64,000 nucleotides of DNA from contig JAWUZD010000006.1 in NCBI GenBank assembly GCA_034110465.1, positions 124,001 to 188,000 on the forward strand, in the 5' to 3' direction. Positions 52,202 to 60,967 of this stretch are shown in pieces. Each line of letters opens with the position of its first letter. The first letter of the stretch is position 1. The position numbers and the translations under genes are program-made. Under the pieces are notes generated by a model, which searched no databases, was not told the DNA's origin, and was given only the letters and a program-made list of their open reading frames with translations. This stretch comes from Aurantibacter sp034110465 (lineage in GTDB: Bacteria; Bacteroidota; Bacteroidia; Flavobacteriales; Flavobacteriaceae).

Positions 52202-54685
52202 ATGGCAAAAACTTCTAAAAAAGAAAAAACATCTAAACCTAAAACTAAATTGCCTTCTTTTAAATTTCCAAAATTTGAACTTACAAATCAGCAACGACTT
52301 ATTTTAGGAAGTTTATTAGCTTGTTTAGGTCTTATTCTTTTTGTGTCTTTCCTATCGTCCCTGTTTACTGGACAAGCAGATCAAAGTACAATTTCCGAAT
52401 TTACAGATAAGTCGGTTGAAACAAAAAACTGGATGAGTAAATCTGGAGCTTGGCTAAGTTATATATTCATTTTGAAAGGTTTTGGTGTCGCAGGATTTTT
52501 ACTTTCTGGGCTTACATTACTTTCTAGTATTTATATATTTTCTAACGCTCCAAAAAAACGTATACAACAACAATGGTTTTGGGGACTTTTAATTATGACT
52601 TGGTTATCTGTTTTATTTGGTTTTTTTACAAGAGATAATGATATACTTAGCGGCGTAATTGGTTTTGAATTAAATACATTTCTTCAAATTTATATTGGAA
52701 AAATTGGAACTGTATTATTATTGTTATTCCTATTTATAACATATCTAGCTATTAGGTTTAAAGTAACACCTCAAAGTATTGCTGCATTATTTAAAAGTGC
52801 TAAAAAAGATATTACAGATGAATTAACCGAGGCTCAAAAAGATTTTGTCCCTTTAGACATCACATTGTCTGATGAGGCTGAAGCTATTAAACAAAGTATT
52901 AAAAATACGGAATCAACATTAAGCCCTTCAATAGATAATAATTTAGACATTGAAAACAATTTAGTTGAAGAAACGACTAAAGGAACTATTCAAGAGTTAG
53001 AGTCAACTGTAAAACCTACCGAAGTCTCTCCTATAAAATCTACAAGCGATTTTCAAATAGAAATCCCAAAAGACGAAGAAGAAATTATTGAAGAAAACGT
53101 AGAAATTCAAATTGAAAAAATAGGTGAAGAAAAATCTGAAACTGATAATCTTGCTAACAAATTAGTCGCAGATTTTGGTGAATTTGACCCAACCCTAGAG
53201 CTTGGTAATTATCAATTTCCACCATTAGACTTACTTAAAAAGTATGATAATGAAGGTGTTACTATTAATCAAGAAGAGTTAGAAGAAAATAAGAATAGAA
53301 TTGTAGACACCTTAAATAACTATAAAATTGGTATTGCAAGTATTAAAGCTACAATTGGACCAACAGTTACACTGTATGAAATTGTGCCAGAAGCTGGTAT
53401 TAGAATTTCAAAAATTAAAAATTTAGAAGATGATATTGCTTTGTCTTTATCTGCCTTAGGAATTAGAATTATTGCTCCAATACCAGGAAAAGGAACAATT
53501 GGTATAGAAGTACCTAATAAAAATGCAACTATCGTTTCGATGCGTTCTGTAATTGCATCTCAGAAATTCCAAAAAACAGAAATGCATTTACCTATTGCTA
53601 TTGGAAAAACCATTAGTAACGAAACGCTTATTGTAGACTTAGCAAAAATGCCTCACCTACTAATGGCTGGAGCAACAGGTCAAGGAAAATCTGTAGGGTT
53701 AAATGCCGTACTAACCTCTTTACTTTACAAAAAACATCCTGCAGAAGTTAAATTTGTATTAGTAGATCCAAAAAAGGTAGAATTAACATTATTTAATAAA
53801 ATTGAAAGACATTATTTAGCAAAACTTCCAGATGATGGCGATGCTATTATTACAGATAACACTAAAGTTATTCATACTTTAAATTCATTATGTATTGAAA
53901 TGGATAACCGTTACGAAATGCTTAAAAATGCTTTATGTCGTAACATTGTTGAATATAATAAGAAGTTTAAAGACCGAAAGTTAAATCCTAACGATGGTCA
54001 CGCATACTTACCATATATCGTTTTAGTGGTAGATGAGTTTGCCGATTTAATTATGACAGCTGGTAAAGAAGTAGAAACGCCTGTAGCACGTTTAGCACAA
54101 TTAGCTCGTGCCATTGGAATACACTTAATTATTGCAACACAACGTCCATCTGTAAACGTAATTACAGGTATTATTAAAGCCAATTTTCCAGCACGTATAG
54201 CGTTTAGAGTTTCAAGTAAAATAGATTCTAGAACCATTTTAGATGCTGGTGGAGCAGATCAACTTATTGGTCGTGGAGATATGCTTTACACACAAGGAAA
54301 TGATATGATACGTGTACAATGTGCATTTGTTGATACACCTGAGGTAGAAAAAATAGTAAATTATATTGGCGATCAAAGAGCTTATCCTGAGGCATATCAG
54401 CTTCCAGAGTTTGTTGGAGAAGAAGGTGGCATAAATCTTGATGTAGATATAGCAGATAGAGATAAACTCTTTAGAGATGCTGCCGAAATTATTGTAACAG
54501 CTCAACAAGGATCTGCTTCTTTACTGCAACGTAAACTTAAATTAGGTTATAACAGAGCAGGAAGAATTATAGATCAGTTAGAAGCTGCTGGAATTGTAGG
54601 AGGTTTTGAAGGTAGTAAAGCAAGACAGGTTTTAGTACCAGATTTTATTGCTCTTGATCAATTATTAGAAAACGAAAAACAATAG
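52202..54685 (+). CDS. ftsK: DNA translocase FtsK
   Basis: An 827-residue FtsK. Four hydrophobic segments lie at about 30-180, followed by an acidic linker (about 200-310) rich in Glu and Ile. The motor has Walker A LLMAGATGQGKSVG (about 486-500) and Walker B IVLVVDEFADLIM. The C-terminal gamma winged helix is SLLQRKLKLGYNRAGRIID. It pumps DNA during division and activates XerCD at dif. LolA and LptF/G genes follow with short gaps, so this is an envelope/division operon. Confidence 0.97.
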   Translation: MAKTSKKEKTSKPKTKLPSFKFPKFELTNQQRLILGSLLACLGLILFVSFLSSLFTGQADQSTISEFTDKSVETKNWMSKSGAWLSYIFILKGFGVAGFLLSGLTLLSSIYIFSNAPKKRIQQQWFWGLLIMTWLSVLFGFFTRDNDILSGVIGFELNTFLQIYIGKIGTVLLLLFLFITYLAIRFKVTPQSIAALFKSAKKDITDELTEAQKDFVPLDITLSDEAEAIKQSIKNTESTLSPSIDNNLDIENNLVEETTKGTIQELESTVKPTEVSPIKSTSDFQIEIPKDEEEIIEENVEIQIEKIGEEKSETDNLANKLVADFGEFDPTLELGNYQFPPLDLLKKYDNEGVTINQEELEENKNRIVDTLNNYKIGIASIKATIGPTVTLYEIVPEAGIRISKIKNLEDDIALSLSALGIRIIAPIPGKGTIGIEVPNKNATIVSMRSVIASQKFQKTEMHLPIAIGKTISNETLIVDLAKMPHLLMAGATGQGKSVGLNAVLTSLLYKKHPAEVKFVLVDPKKVELTLFNKIERHYLAKLPDDGDAIITDNTKVIHTLNSLCIEMDNRYEMLKNALCRNIVEYNKKFKDRKLNPNDGHAYLPYIVLVVDEFADLIMTAGKEVETPVARLAQLARAIGIHLIIATQRPSVNVITGIIKANFPARIAFRVSSKIDSRTILDAGGADQLIGRGDMLYTQGNDMIRVQCAFVDTPEVEKIVNYIGDQRAYPEAYQLPEFVGEEGGINLDVDIADRDKLFRDAAEIIVTAQQGSASLLQRKLKLGYNRAGRIIDQLEAAGIVGGFEGSKARQVLVPDFIALDQLLENEKQ

Positions 54686-54703
54686 ATTATAACACGTTAG
54701 ATT

Positions 54704-55342
54704 ATGAAAAAAATCATTCTTATTTGTAGTATTTTAGTATCAAGTTTGAGTTTTGCACAAAACAATAATTCTGCAAAAACACTACTTAATGAGGTTTCTA
54801 CTAAAGTAAAGTCTTATAAAAACATAAGTATTGACTTTAAATATGTTTTAGATAATACTAAAGAAAACATACATCAAGAAACTCGTGGAGATGTTGTTAT
54901 GTTTGGAGATAAATATCGCTTAAACATACTAGGTCTAACCAGAATTTTTGATGGAACAAAATTATACAGTATTTCTCCAGAAGATGAAGAAGTTAGTGTA
55001 TCTAAAGAAGATGAAACAGAGGCAACTATTACACCAAGTAAAATGTTATCATTTTATGAAGATGGTTACACCTATAAAATGGATATTATTCAAAATGTCA
55101 GAGGTCGTAAAATTCAGTATATAAAATTAATTCCAATTGATAGTAATTCTGAAATAAAATATATACTATTAGGAATAGACAGTACGACTAAACACATTTA
55201 TAATTTAATCGAAATGGGCAAAAACGATACAAAAACAACGTTGACTGTTAATTCTTTTAAAACAAACGAAACATTGTCGAAAACCTTATTTACCTTTGAT
55301 GCTTCAAAATATAGCGATTACTATATTAACAACTTGGATTAA
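54704..55342 (+). CDS. lolA: LolA-like outer-membrane lipoprotein carrier protein
   Basis: A 212-residue secreted protein (signal ILICSILVSSLSFAQ) of the LolA family: LLNEVSTKVKSYKNISIDF, QETRGDVVMFGDKYRL, and a beta-rich C-terminus. It carries lipoproteins across the periplasm to the outer membrane. It lies 18 bases after ftsK and 6 before lptF/G. Confidence 0.88.
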   Translation: MKKIILICSILVSSLSFAQNNNSAKTLLNEVSTKVKSYKNISIDFKYVLDNTKENIHQETRGDVVMFGDKYRLNILGLTRIFDGTKLYSISPEDEEVSVSKEDETEATITPSKMLSFYEDGYTYKMDIIQNVRGRKIQYIKLIPIDSNSEIKYILLGIDSTTKHIYNLIEMGKNDTKTTLTVNSFKTNETLSKTLFTFDASKYSDYYINNLD

Positions 55343-55348
55343 CCATTA

Positions 55349-57535
55349 GTGAAAATACTAGACAGGTACATACTAAAAACCTTTTTAAAAACTTTTATCA
55401 GCGTGTTTGTTATACTCATGCTGATTTTTGTATTACAGGCTATTTGGCTTTATATTAAAGAATTAGCAGGTAAAGATTTAGATGTTGTAACTATTTTTAA
55501 ATTTTTATTTTATATTACGCCTACTTTAATTCCATTAATTTTACCGCTTACTATATTACTATCTTCCATTATGGTTTTCGGTACTTTTGCTGAAAATTAT
55601 GAATTTGCCGCAATGAAATCAACAGGTATTTCATTACAAAGAGCTATGGCAAGTCTTAGTATATTTATAGTTTTACTATCGTTAATAACATTTGTTTTTA
55701 GTAATAACATCATTCCATGGGCAGAATTTGAAAGTCATAATCTTAGAAAAAATATAGCTAAAAAGAAACCTGCTATGATTATTGCAGAAGGGCAATTTAA
55801 TAACATTGGCGAAGATTTTAATATAAAAGTTTCTAAAAAATCTGGTGAAAACGGAGAGTTTTTAAAAGATATTATTATACATCAAAAATCAGGAAGATTA
55901 CTTCAAAATCACATTGTAACCATTGCAAATAATGGTGAATTATTGAGTTCAAAAGACTCCAACATCTTACAACTTATTTTATTTGATGGTTATTATTATG
56001 ATGATACACCAGCTAAAAACAGAAAAGACAATTACAAACCATTAGTAAAAACATACTTCAAAAAATATATTAAAAACTTAGATTTATCGCAGTTAAATAA
56101 AATAGATTTAGACGAAAAAAATGTAAAAGATAGATATAGTATGCTAGATATAGTTGCCTTAAACTATTCTATAGATTCATTAAAAAGTCAACGTACTGAA
56201 AACTATAAATCATTTTCTAATTCATTATATAAACGTACAAATTTAGAAAATCTTGATTTGGCTATGAATGTCAAAAAAGATTCCGTTTATAATGGTGAAA
56301 TTTTAGATTTATTTGATTACGAGAATCAGACAAAACTATTAGACTACGCCATAAACACATTGTCAACTACTAAAAGTATAATTAAAACCAAAAAGTTAAC
56401 TCTAAATCTAGAAAATTCAGGGCTAAATAAACACGGAATAGCGTTGCATAAGAAATTTGCATTAGCAATTGCGTGTATTATTCTATTCTTTGTTGGAGCA
56501 CCATTAGGAGCGTTAATTCGAAAAGGTGGATTAGGATTACCTATGGTAATCGCTATTGTCTTGTTTTTAACTTATCATTTTATGGGGTTATTTGCAGAAA
56601 ACAGTTCTGAGTCAGGTAGTTTAAACCCAGTATTAGCAGCTTGGTTTTCTACACTTATTATGCTTCCCCTTAGTATCTTTTTAACTACAAGAGCTAAAGC
56701 AGATCGTGGTATTTTTGAGTTTGATCATATTACTTCTAAATTAAAAAAATGGTTTAAAATTGAATCCAAACAAGTTGTAAGTAAAAGATTAACTACTATT
56801 TATAGTGGTTTAGAATCCGAGAAAAAACTGCAATTATTAAACTATCAATCTACATACAAGACAAGTTCTATTATTGTTCTAGTTAGCTGGGCATTATTAA
56901 TTTTAACAAGTATTGGATTAATTATTGTAAATCAAAAAAATAATCCATTACTACCATCTATACTAAAACAACTTCTAATTATTCTTGTTGTTATTTATGT
57001 TGTATTCTACTTTAAAAGTGATCTTTTATTTTCTAAAATTGAAAAACAAATTCAATTGAAAGTTGTAACAAAAAAAACAAAATTAATTGGATTTTTTATT
57101 TATCCTCTACTCTATTCTATTCAAAATAATTATACTCAAAACGAAAGCTCTAATATTAAAGAAGTAAACAAAGATTATACAAAAACAAGAATTGCATTAA
57201 AAGATTTAAATGAAGAAGAAAAAAATGAATTGGATATATATAAAACTGATTTTAATACGACTTCTAAAATAACTTATACATCATATATTATTGCTACTGT
57301 TTTGTTCTTAGCTTATTTCATATTAAAAAACAACAAACATTTACCTTTAGCTACAGCAAGTATAAATATTAGTGGTGTCTGTATAATAATATATACAGTG
57401 TTTTTATTTAAATCTGAACAATTTATAAAGCAATACAGACTTCTATTTAACAGAGCATATCCATCAACAGGACAAAAACTATTAGGTATTCTTTTTTACC
57501 CATATTTACATAAATTAAATAAAAAATCAATCTAA
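55349..57535 (+). CDS. LptF/LptG family permease with duplicated C-terminal membrane domain
   Basis: A 728-residue protein, much longer than the usual 360. The N-terminal part is a YjgP/YjgQ permease (LDRYILKTFLKTFISVFVIL, then TPTLIPLILPLTILLSSIMV, EFAAMKSTGISLQRAM) and ends near 440 after AWFSTLIMLPLSIF. It exports lipopolysaccharide as part of the LptBFGC complex. The C-terminal 230 residues hold two copies (about 495-597 and 629-727) of a two-span module ending KLIGFFIYPLLYSI and KLLGILFYPYLHKL. It starts with GTG. Which partner it is (LptF or LptG) cannot be told. Confidence 0.88.
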   Translation: MKILDRYILKTFLKTFISVFVILMLIFVLQAIWLYIKELAGKDLDVVTIFKFLFYITPTLIPLILPLTILLSSIMVFGTFAENYEFAAMKSTGISLQRAMASLSIFIVLLSLITFVFSNNIIPWAEFESHNLRKNIAKKKPAMIIAEGQFNNIGEDFNIKVSKKSGENGEFLKDIIIHQKSGRLLQNHIVTIANNGELLSSKDSNILQLILFDGYYYDDTPAKNRKDNYKPLVKTYFKKYIKNLDLSQLNKIDLDEKNVKDRYSMLDIVALNYSIDSLKSQRTENYKSFSNSLYKRTNLENLDLAMNVKKDSVYNGEILDLFDYENQTKLLDYAINTLSTTKSIIKTKKLTLNLENSGLNKHGIALHKKFALAIACIILFFVGAPLGALIRKGGLGLPMVIAIVLFLTYHFMGLFAENSSESGSLNPVLAAWFSTLIMLPLSIFLTTRAKADRGIFEFDHITSKLKKWFKIESKQVVSKRLTTIYSGLESEKKLQLLNYQSTYKTSSIIVLVSWALLILTSIGLIIVNQKNNPLLPSILKQLLIILVVIYVVFYFKSDLLFSKIEKQIQLKVVTKKTKLIGFFIYPLLYSIQNNYTQNESSNIKEVNKDYTKTRIALKDLNEEEKNELDIYKTDFNTTSKITYTSYIIATVLFLAYFILKNNKHLPLATASINISGVCIIIYTVFLFKSEQFIKQYRLLFNRAYPSTGQKLLGILFYPYLHKLNKKSI

Positions 57536-57566
57536 TATTTACTATTTCAACAATAGAAAAACCATT

Positions 57567-58715
57567 ATGAGCACAACAACTCAAAAAAAAGATTTAAAAT
57601 TAAATACTATTAAAGAAGCTATTAACGACATAAAAGCTGGTAAAGTTATTATTGTTGTAGATGATGAAGATAGAGAGAATGAAGGTGATTTCTTAGCTGC
57701 AGCAGAAATGGTTACTCCAGAAATGGTGAATTTTATGGCTACACATGGACGTGGATTAATCTGTACACCTTTAACAGAAAAACGCTGTAAAGAGTTAGAT
57801 CTTCATGCAATGGTTTCCAATAATACAGATCATATGGAAACAGCTTTTACTGTATCTATAGATTTAAAAGGAAAAGGTGTAACTACAGGTATTTCTGCTG
57901 GAGACAGAGCTTTAACTATACAATCATTAATAAATAAAGAAACTAAACCATTTGATTTAGCAAGACCTGGACACATTTTTCCTCTAATAGCTAAAGAAGG
58001 AGGAGTTTTACGTAGAACAGGACATACAGAAGCAGCTATAGATTTTGCTCGTTTAGCGGGATTAAAACCAGCTGGAGTTATTGTTGAAATAATGAATGAA
58101 GATGGTACAATGGCACGTTTACCTCAACTAATGGAAGTTGCAAAACGTTTTGATTTGAAAATAGTTTCTATTGAAGATTTGGTAGCTTATAGAATGGATC
58201 ATGATTCTTTAATTACTAAAAAAGAGGATTTTAATATTGAAACACGTTTTGGTCAATTTAGACTTAGAGCCTACCAACAAACAACAAATAAACAATTACA
58301 TATTGCTTTAACAAAAGGAGAATGGACCACTAACGAATCTATTCTAACACGAGTAAATTCAAATTTAATAAACAACGATATATTAGGAACATTAACCAAT
58401 AATGCTGATAAGAAATTAGATCAAATGTTTAGTGTTATAAATAATGAAGGAAAAGGAGCTATTCTTTTTATTAATCAGGAATCTCAAAATATTAATTTAT
58501 TATCTAGATTATCTGAATTAAAAATTGCTCAAAAACCAAATCAAGTTGTTAAAGCTCCCGAAATTAAAATGGACAGTAAAGATTTTGGTATTGGTGCTCA
58601 AATCTTACACGATTTAAATATTCATAAACTTAAATTAATTTCTAATTCCCAACACACCAAGCGAGTTGGTATGATTGGATATGGTTTAGAGATTGTAGAT
58701 TATGTAACTTACTAA
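57567..58715 (+). CDS. ribB: 3,4-dihydroxy-2-butanone-4-phosphate synthase with degenerate GTP cyclohydrolase II domain
   Basis: A 382-residue RibBA-type protein. The N-terminal RibB domain (about 1-208) is intact: IVVDDEDRENEGDFLAAAE, ATHGRGLICTPLTEKR, RTGHTEAAIDFARLAG. It makes the four-carbon riboflavin precursor from ribulose 5-phosphate. The C-terminal GCHII-like domain lacks the three zinc cysteines (the site reads RVNSNLINNDILGTL and TNNADKKL), so it should not open GTP. A separate RibA must then exist elsewhere. Confidence 0.9.
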   Translation: MSTTTQKKDLKLNTIKEAINDIKAGKVIIVVDDEDRENEGDFLAAAEMVTPEMVNFMATHGRGLICTPLTEKRCKELDLHAMVSNNTDHMETAFTVSIDLKGKGVTTGISAGDRALTIQSLINKETKPFDLARPGHIFPLIAKEGGVLRRTGHTEAAIDFARLAGLKPAGVIVEIMNEDGTMARLPQLMEVAKRFDLKIVSIEDLVAYRMDHDSLITKKEDFNIETRFGQFRLRAYQQTTNKQLHIALTKGEWTTNESILTRVNSNLINNDILGTLTNNADKKLDQMFSVINNEGKGAILFINQESQNINLLSRLSELKIAQKPNQVVKAPEIKMDSKDFGIGAQILHDLNIHKLKLISNSQHTKRVGMIGYGLEIVDYVTY

Positions 58716-58745
58716 AACTATTTATAAATAGTGATTACATTTATA

Positions 58746-58784
58746 AAAAAACCTTCAGAACTGAATCTGAAGGTTTTTTTTGTA
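58746..58784. terminator. bidirectional terminator
   Basis: AAAAAAACCTTCAGA pairs with TCTGAAGGTTTTTTT around a 6-base loop. It separates the convergent ribB and aminotransferase genes. Confidence 0.92.
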
Positions 58785-58794
58785 TTTACTAATT

Positions 58795-59988
58795 TTAGTT
58801 ATATTTTCTAATAATAGCTGCCATTTTAATTGCTCTTTGCTTTACTTCTTCTTCCGTCCATCCAATTTTAATTAAACAAGAGATATTTCGACCTATAAAA
58901 TGATCAGATTGAGAAAAGTCTTGCTCTGCAATTTTAGATAAACCTTGCTTGACAGATTCAGATAATGGAAACAAGCTTTTAGCTTCTTTTAAATGTTCCC
59001 ATTTTCTAACATAATGCCAATTGTTATCATAATAATGAAAACAAACATCTATACCTTCTGTTTTAAAATCAGCCATCACTTTCCTGGCAATTTCTAAGGT
59101 TGGTAAAAAGAAATTTAAAAAGGCATAACTTTCTTCTCCTCCTAAAGGAACTGATCTAAATTCAATACTACTAATAGTACTTAATTCTTCTCTAAGAATT
59201 GTATAATGCTTTTTTTGAATAGTTAAAAATTCATCTAATCGCTTAAACTGTGCTAAACCAATAGCTGCATTTAATTCTGAAATTCTAAAGTTATAACCTA
59301 AATACGGATGTGTTTCTGCTCCACGATCTTTCCCTATATGATCATGTCCGTGATCTTGATATAAATCCGCATTAACTGCATAATCGTTATGGTTCGTAAT
59401 TACTGCTCCACCTTCACCACAAGTAACTGTTTTAACATAATCAAAAGAAAAACAACCTGCATCACCTATTGTACCTAAATATTTACCATTATAAGTTCCC
59501 CCAATAGCTTGACAAGCATCTTCTATAAGCTTTAGGTTATTCGTTTTACATATAGATTTAAGTGCATTTAAATTAGCCATACTTCCGCACATATGTACAG
59601 GCATAATAGCTTTAGTTTTTGAAGTAATAGCATTCTCTACAGCTTTAGGGCAAAGCGTTAAAGTATTATCTATATCAACTAAAACAGGTGTTGCTCCTAG
59701 CATTAAAATAGCTTCAAAACTAGCCACAAAGGTAAAAGTAGGCATAATAACTTCGTCTCCAGCTCCAACGCCAGCTAATGCCATTGCAACAGATACAGCA
59801 GCTGTTCCGCTAGATACTAATTGTGCGTGTTTAACTTTAAATTTATTCTGTATTTCGGTTTCTAAATCTTTGGCTTTAAAAATATTGTTTCGCATACCAT
59901 CAAAACCATAACGCATTAGTACTCCTGTTTCTAATACGTCATTAACCTCTTTACGCTCTAAATCACTGAACTTTTCAAATCCTGGCAT
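58795..59988 (-). CDS. DegT/DnrJ/EryC1 family aminotransferase, resembling KdnA (Kdo8N synthesis)
   Basis: A 397-residue sugar aminotransferase. PLP lysine in SFDYVKTVTCGEGGAV; LVSSGTAAVSVAMALAGVG, MPTFTFVASFEAIL, EDACQAIGGTYNG and DHGHDHIGKDRGAE follow. The start MPGFEKFSDLERKEV and the DHGHDHIGKDRG loop resemble KdnA, which makes 8-amino-3,8-dideoxy-Kdo of lipopolysaccharide. KdnA works with the alcohol dehydrogenase KdnB, which is not adjacent here. The assignment is inference from memory of the family. Confidence 0.75.
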   Translation of the reverse strand: MPGFEKFSDLERKEVNDVLETGVLMRYGFDGMRNNIFKAKDLETEIQNKFKVKHAQLVSSGTAAVSVAMALAGVGAGDEVIMPTFTFVASFEAILMLGATPVLVDIDNTLTLCPKAVENAITSKTKAIMPVHMCGSMANLNALKSICKTNNLKLIEDACQAIGGTYNGKYLGTIGDAGCFSFDYVKTVTCGEGGAVITNHNDYAVNADLYQDHGHDHIGKDRGAETHPYLGYNFRISELNAAIGLAQFKRLDEFLTIQKKHYTILREELSTISSIEFRSVPLGGEESYAFLNFFLPTLEIARKVMADFKTEGIDVCFHYYDNNWHYVRKWEHLKEAKSLFPLSESVKQGLSKIAEQDFSQSDHFIGRNISCLIKIGWTEEEVKQRAIKMAAIIRKYN

Positions 59989-59992
59989 AGTC

Positions 59993-60625
59993 TTAATTTA
60001 AATCGATTATTACTTCATCTAAAGGTTTTCTTACTTTTTTTAGTTCAGACATAAAATCGTCTTCTGCTCTATAACCTATAGGCATAACTAAAACTGATTT
60101 CAAATCCTTATTCTTTAGATTGAATTTGCTATCATAATCTTTAGCTGAAAAACCTTCCATAGGGCAAGCGTCTATTCCTAAAACAGCACAAACAGTTAAT
60201 AAATTACCCATTGCTAAATAAGCTTGATTAGTTGCCCACATCTCTATATCCTTTTGACTTTTAGAACCAAAATCTGAAATTAAATAATTTCTGAACCCTT
60301 CTAAAACAGCATCAGGAGTCTCTCTAATTCTTTTGATTCTATCAAAATAAGCAGTTATATAATCTGAATCAATTTTTGTGTTTATACAAAAAACTAAAAC
60401 ATGAGAAGCTTGAGCCACTTGTTGTTGATTCATACTTATTGAAACCAAATCTAATTGTAGTGCTTTATTTTTTAAAATAGCAAGTTTTATAGGTTGTAAA
60501 CCATAAGACGTTGCCGTTAAGTTAAAGGCTTCTTTTATATTGTTTATATCTATATCTGACACTAACTTACTGGCATCAAACTTTTTAGTTGCGTATCTAA
60601 ACTGTAACGCTTCTATAATTGACAT
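59993..60625 (-). CDS. NAD(P)H-dependent nitroreductase
   Basis: A 210-residue FMN nitroreductase of the NfsB/DrgA type, from ATG 60625 (an upstream in-frame ATG at 60670 would add 15 non-conserved residues). It begins SIIEALQFRYATKKFDASK, binds FMN near SYGLQPIKLAIL, and contains ACPMEGFSAKDYD and VLVMPIGYRAEDD. It reduces nitroaromatics or quinones. It lies 4 bases before the aminotransferase gene, probably by chance of an operon. Confidence 0.9.
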   Translation of the reverse strand: MSIIEALQFRYATKKFDASKLVSDIDINNIKEAFNLTATSYGLQPIKLAILKNKALQLDLVSISMNQQQVAQASHVLVFCINTKIDSDYITAYFDRIKRIRETPDAVLEGFRNYLISDFGSKSQKDIEMWATNQAYLAMGNLLTVCAVLGIDACPMEGFSAKDYDSKFNLKNKDLKSVLVMPIGYRAEDDFMSELKKVRKPLDEVIIDLN

Positions 60626-60729
60626 ATCTTCTTTTTTTCGTAAAAATAACGATAGAAAAACACTAAACATATTATTTGTAACACTTTATCTTTCATTAAA
60701 AAAAAATAATAAAAAAGTATGCTTTTTCT

Positions 60730-60760
60730 TTGAATAGAATAAAAAAGGTGTCTATATTTG
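60730..60760 (+). promoter_or_regulatory. promoter of tRNA-Ser
   Basis: TTG at 60730-60732 and TATATTTG at 60753-60760, 20 bases apart, fit the Bacteroidota promoter. Confidence 0.7.
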
Positions 60761-60795
60761 CACTCGCATTACACTAATAGTGTAGTGCATAACTA

Positions 60796-60880
60796 GGAGA
60801 GTTGGCAGAGTGGTCGAATGCGGCAGTCTTGAAAACTGTTGAGGGTCACACCTCCAGGGGTTCGAATCCCTTACTCTCCG
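60796..60880 (+). tRNA. tRNA-Ser (anticodon UGA)
   Basis: An 85-base cloverleaf: acceptor GGAGAGT pairs with ACTCTCC and is followed by discriminator G. The anticodon loop reads CTTGAAA with anticodon TGA. A long variable arm (TTGAGGGTCACACCTCCA) is typical of class II tRNAs, and GGTTCGAATCC is the T arm. No CCA is encoded. A terminator follows at 60885. Confidence 0.97.
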
Positions 60881-60884
60881 CTTT

Positions 60885-60918
60885 AAAGCTCGATATCTAC
60901 AAGATATCGAGCTTTTTT
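60885..60918 (+). terminator. terminator of tRNA-Ser
   Basis: AAAGCTCGATATC pairs with GATATCGAGCTTT around TACAA, followed by a T-run. Confidence 0.92.
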
Positions 60919-60967
60919 ATTTTAAATACACTTCTTGTACCTTTACATTGAAAAAGAAAGTATCCGT

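Noticed and set aside
57536..57566. Possible FMN riboswitch before ribB
   Set aside because: The gap of 31 bases after the upstream gene is far too short for an FMN aptamer.
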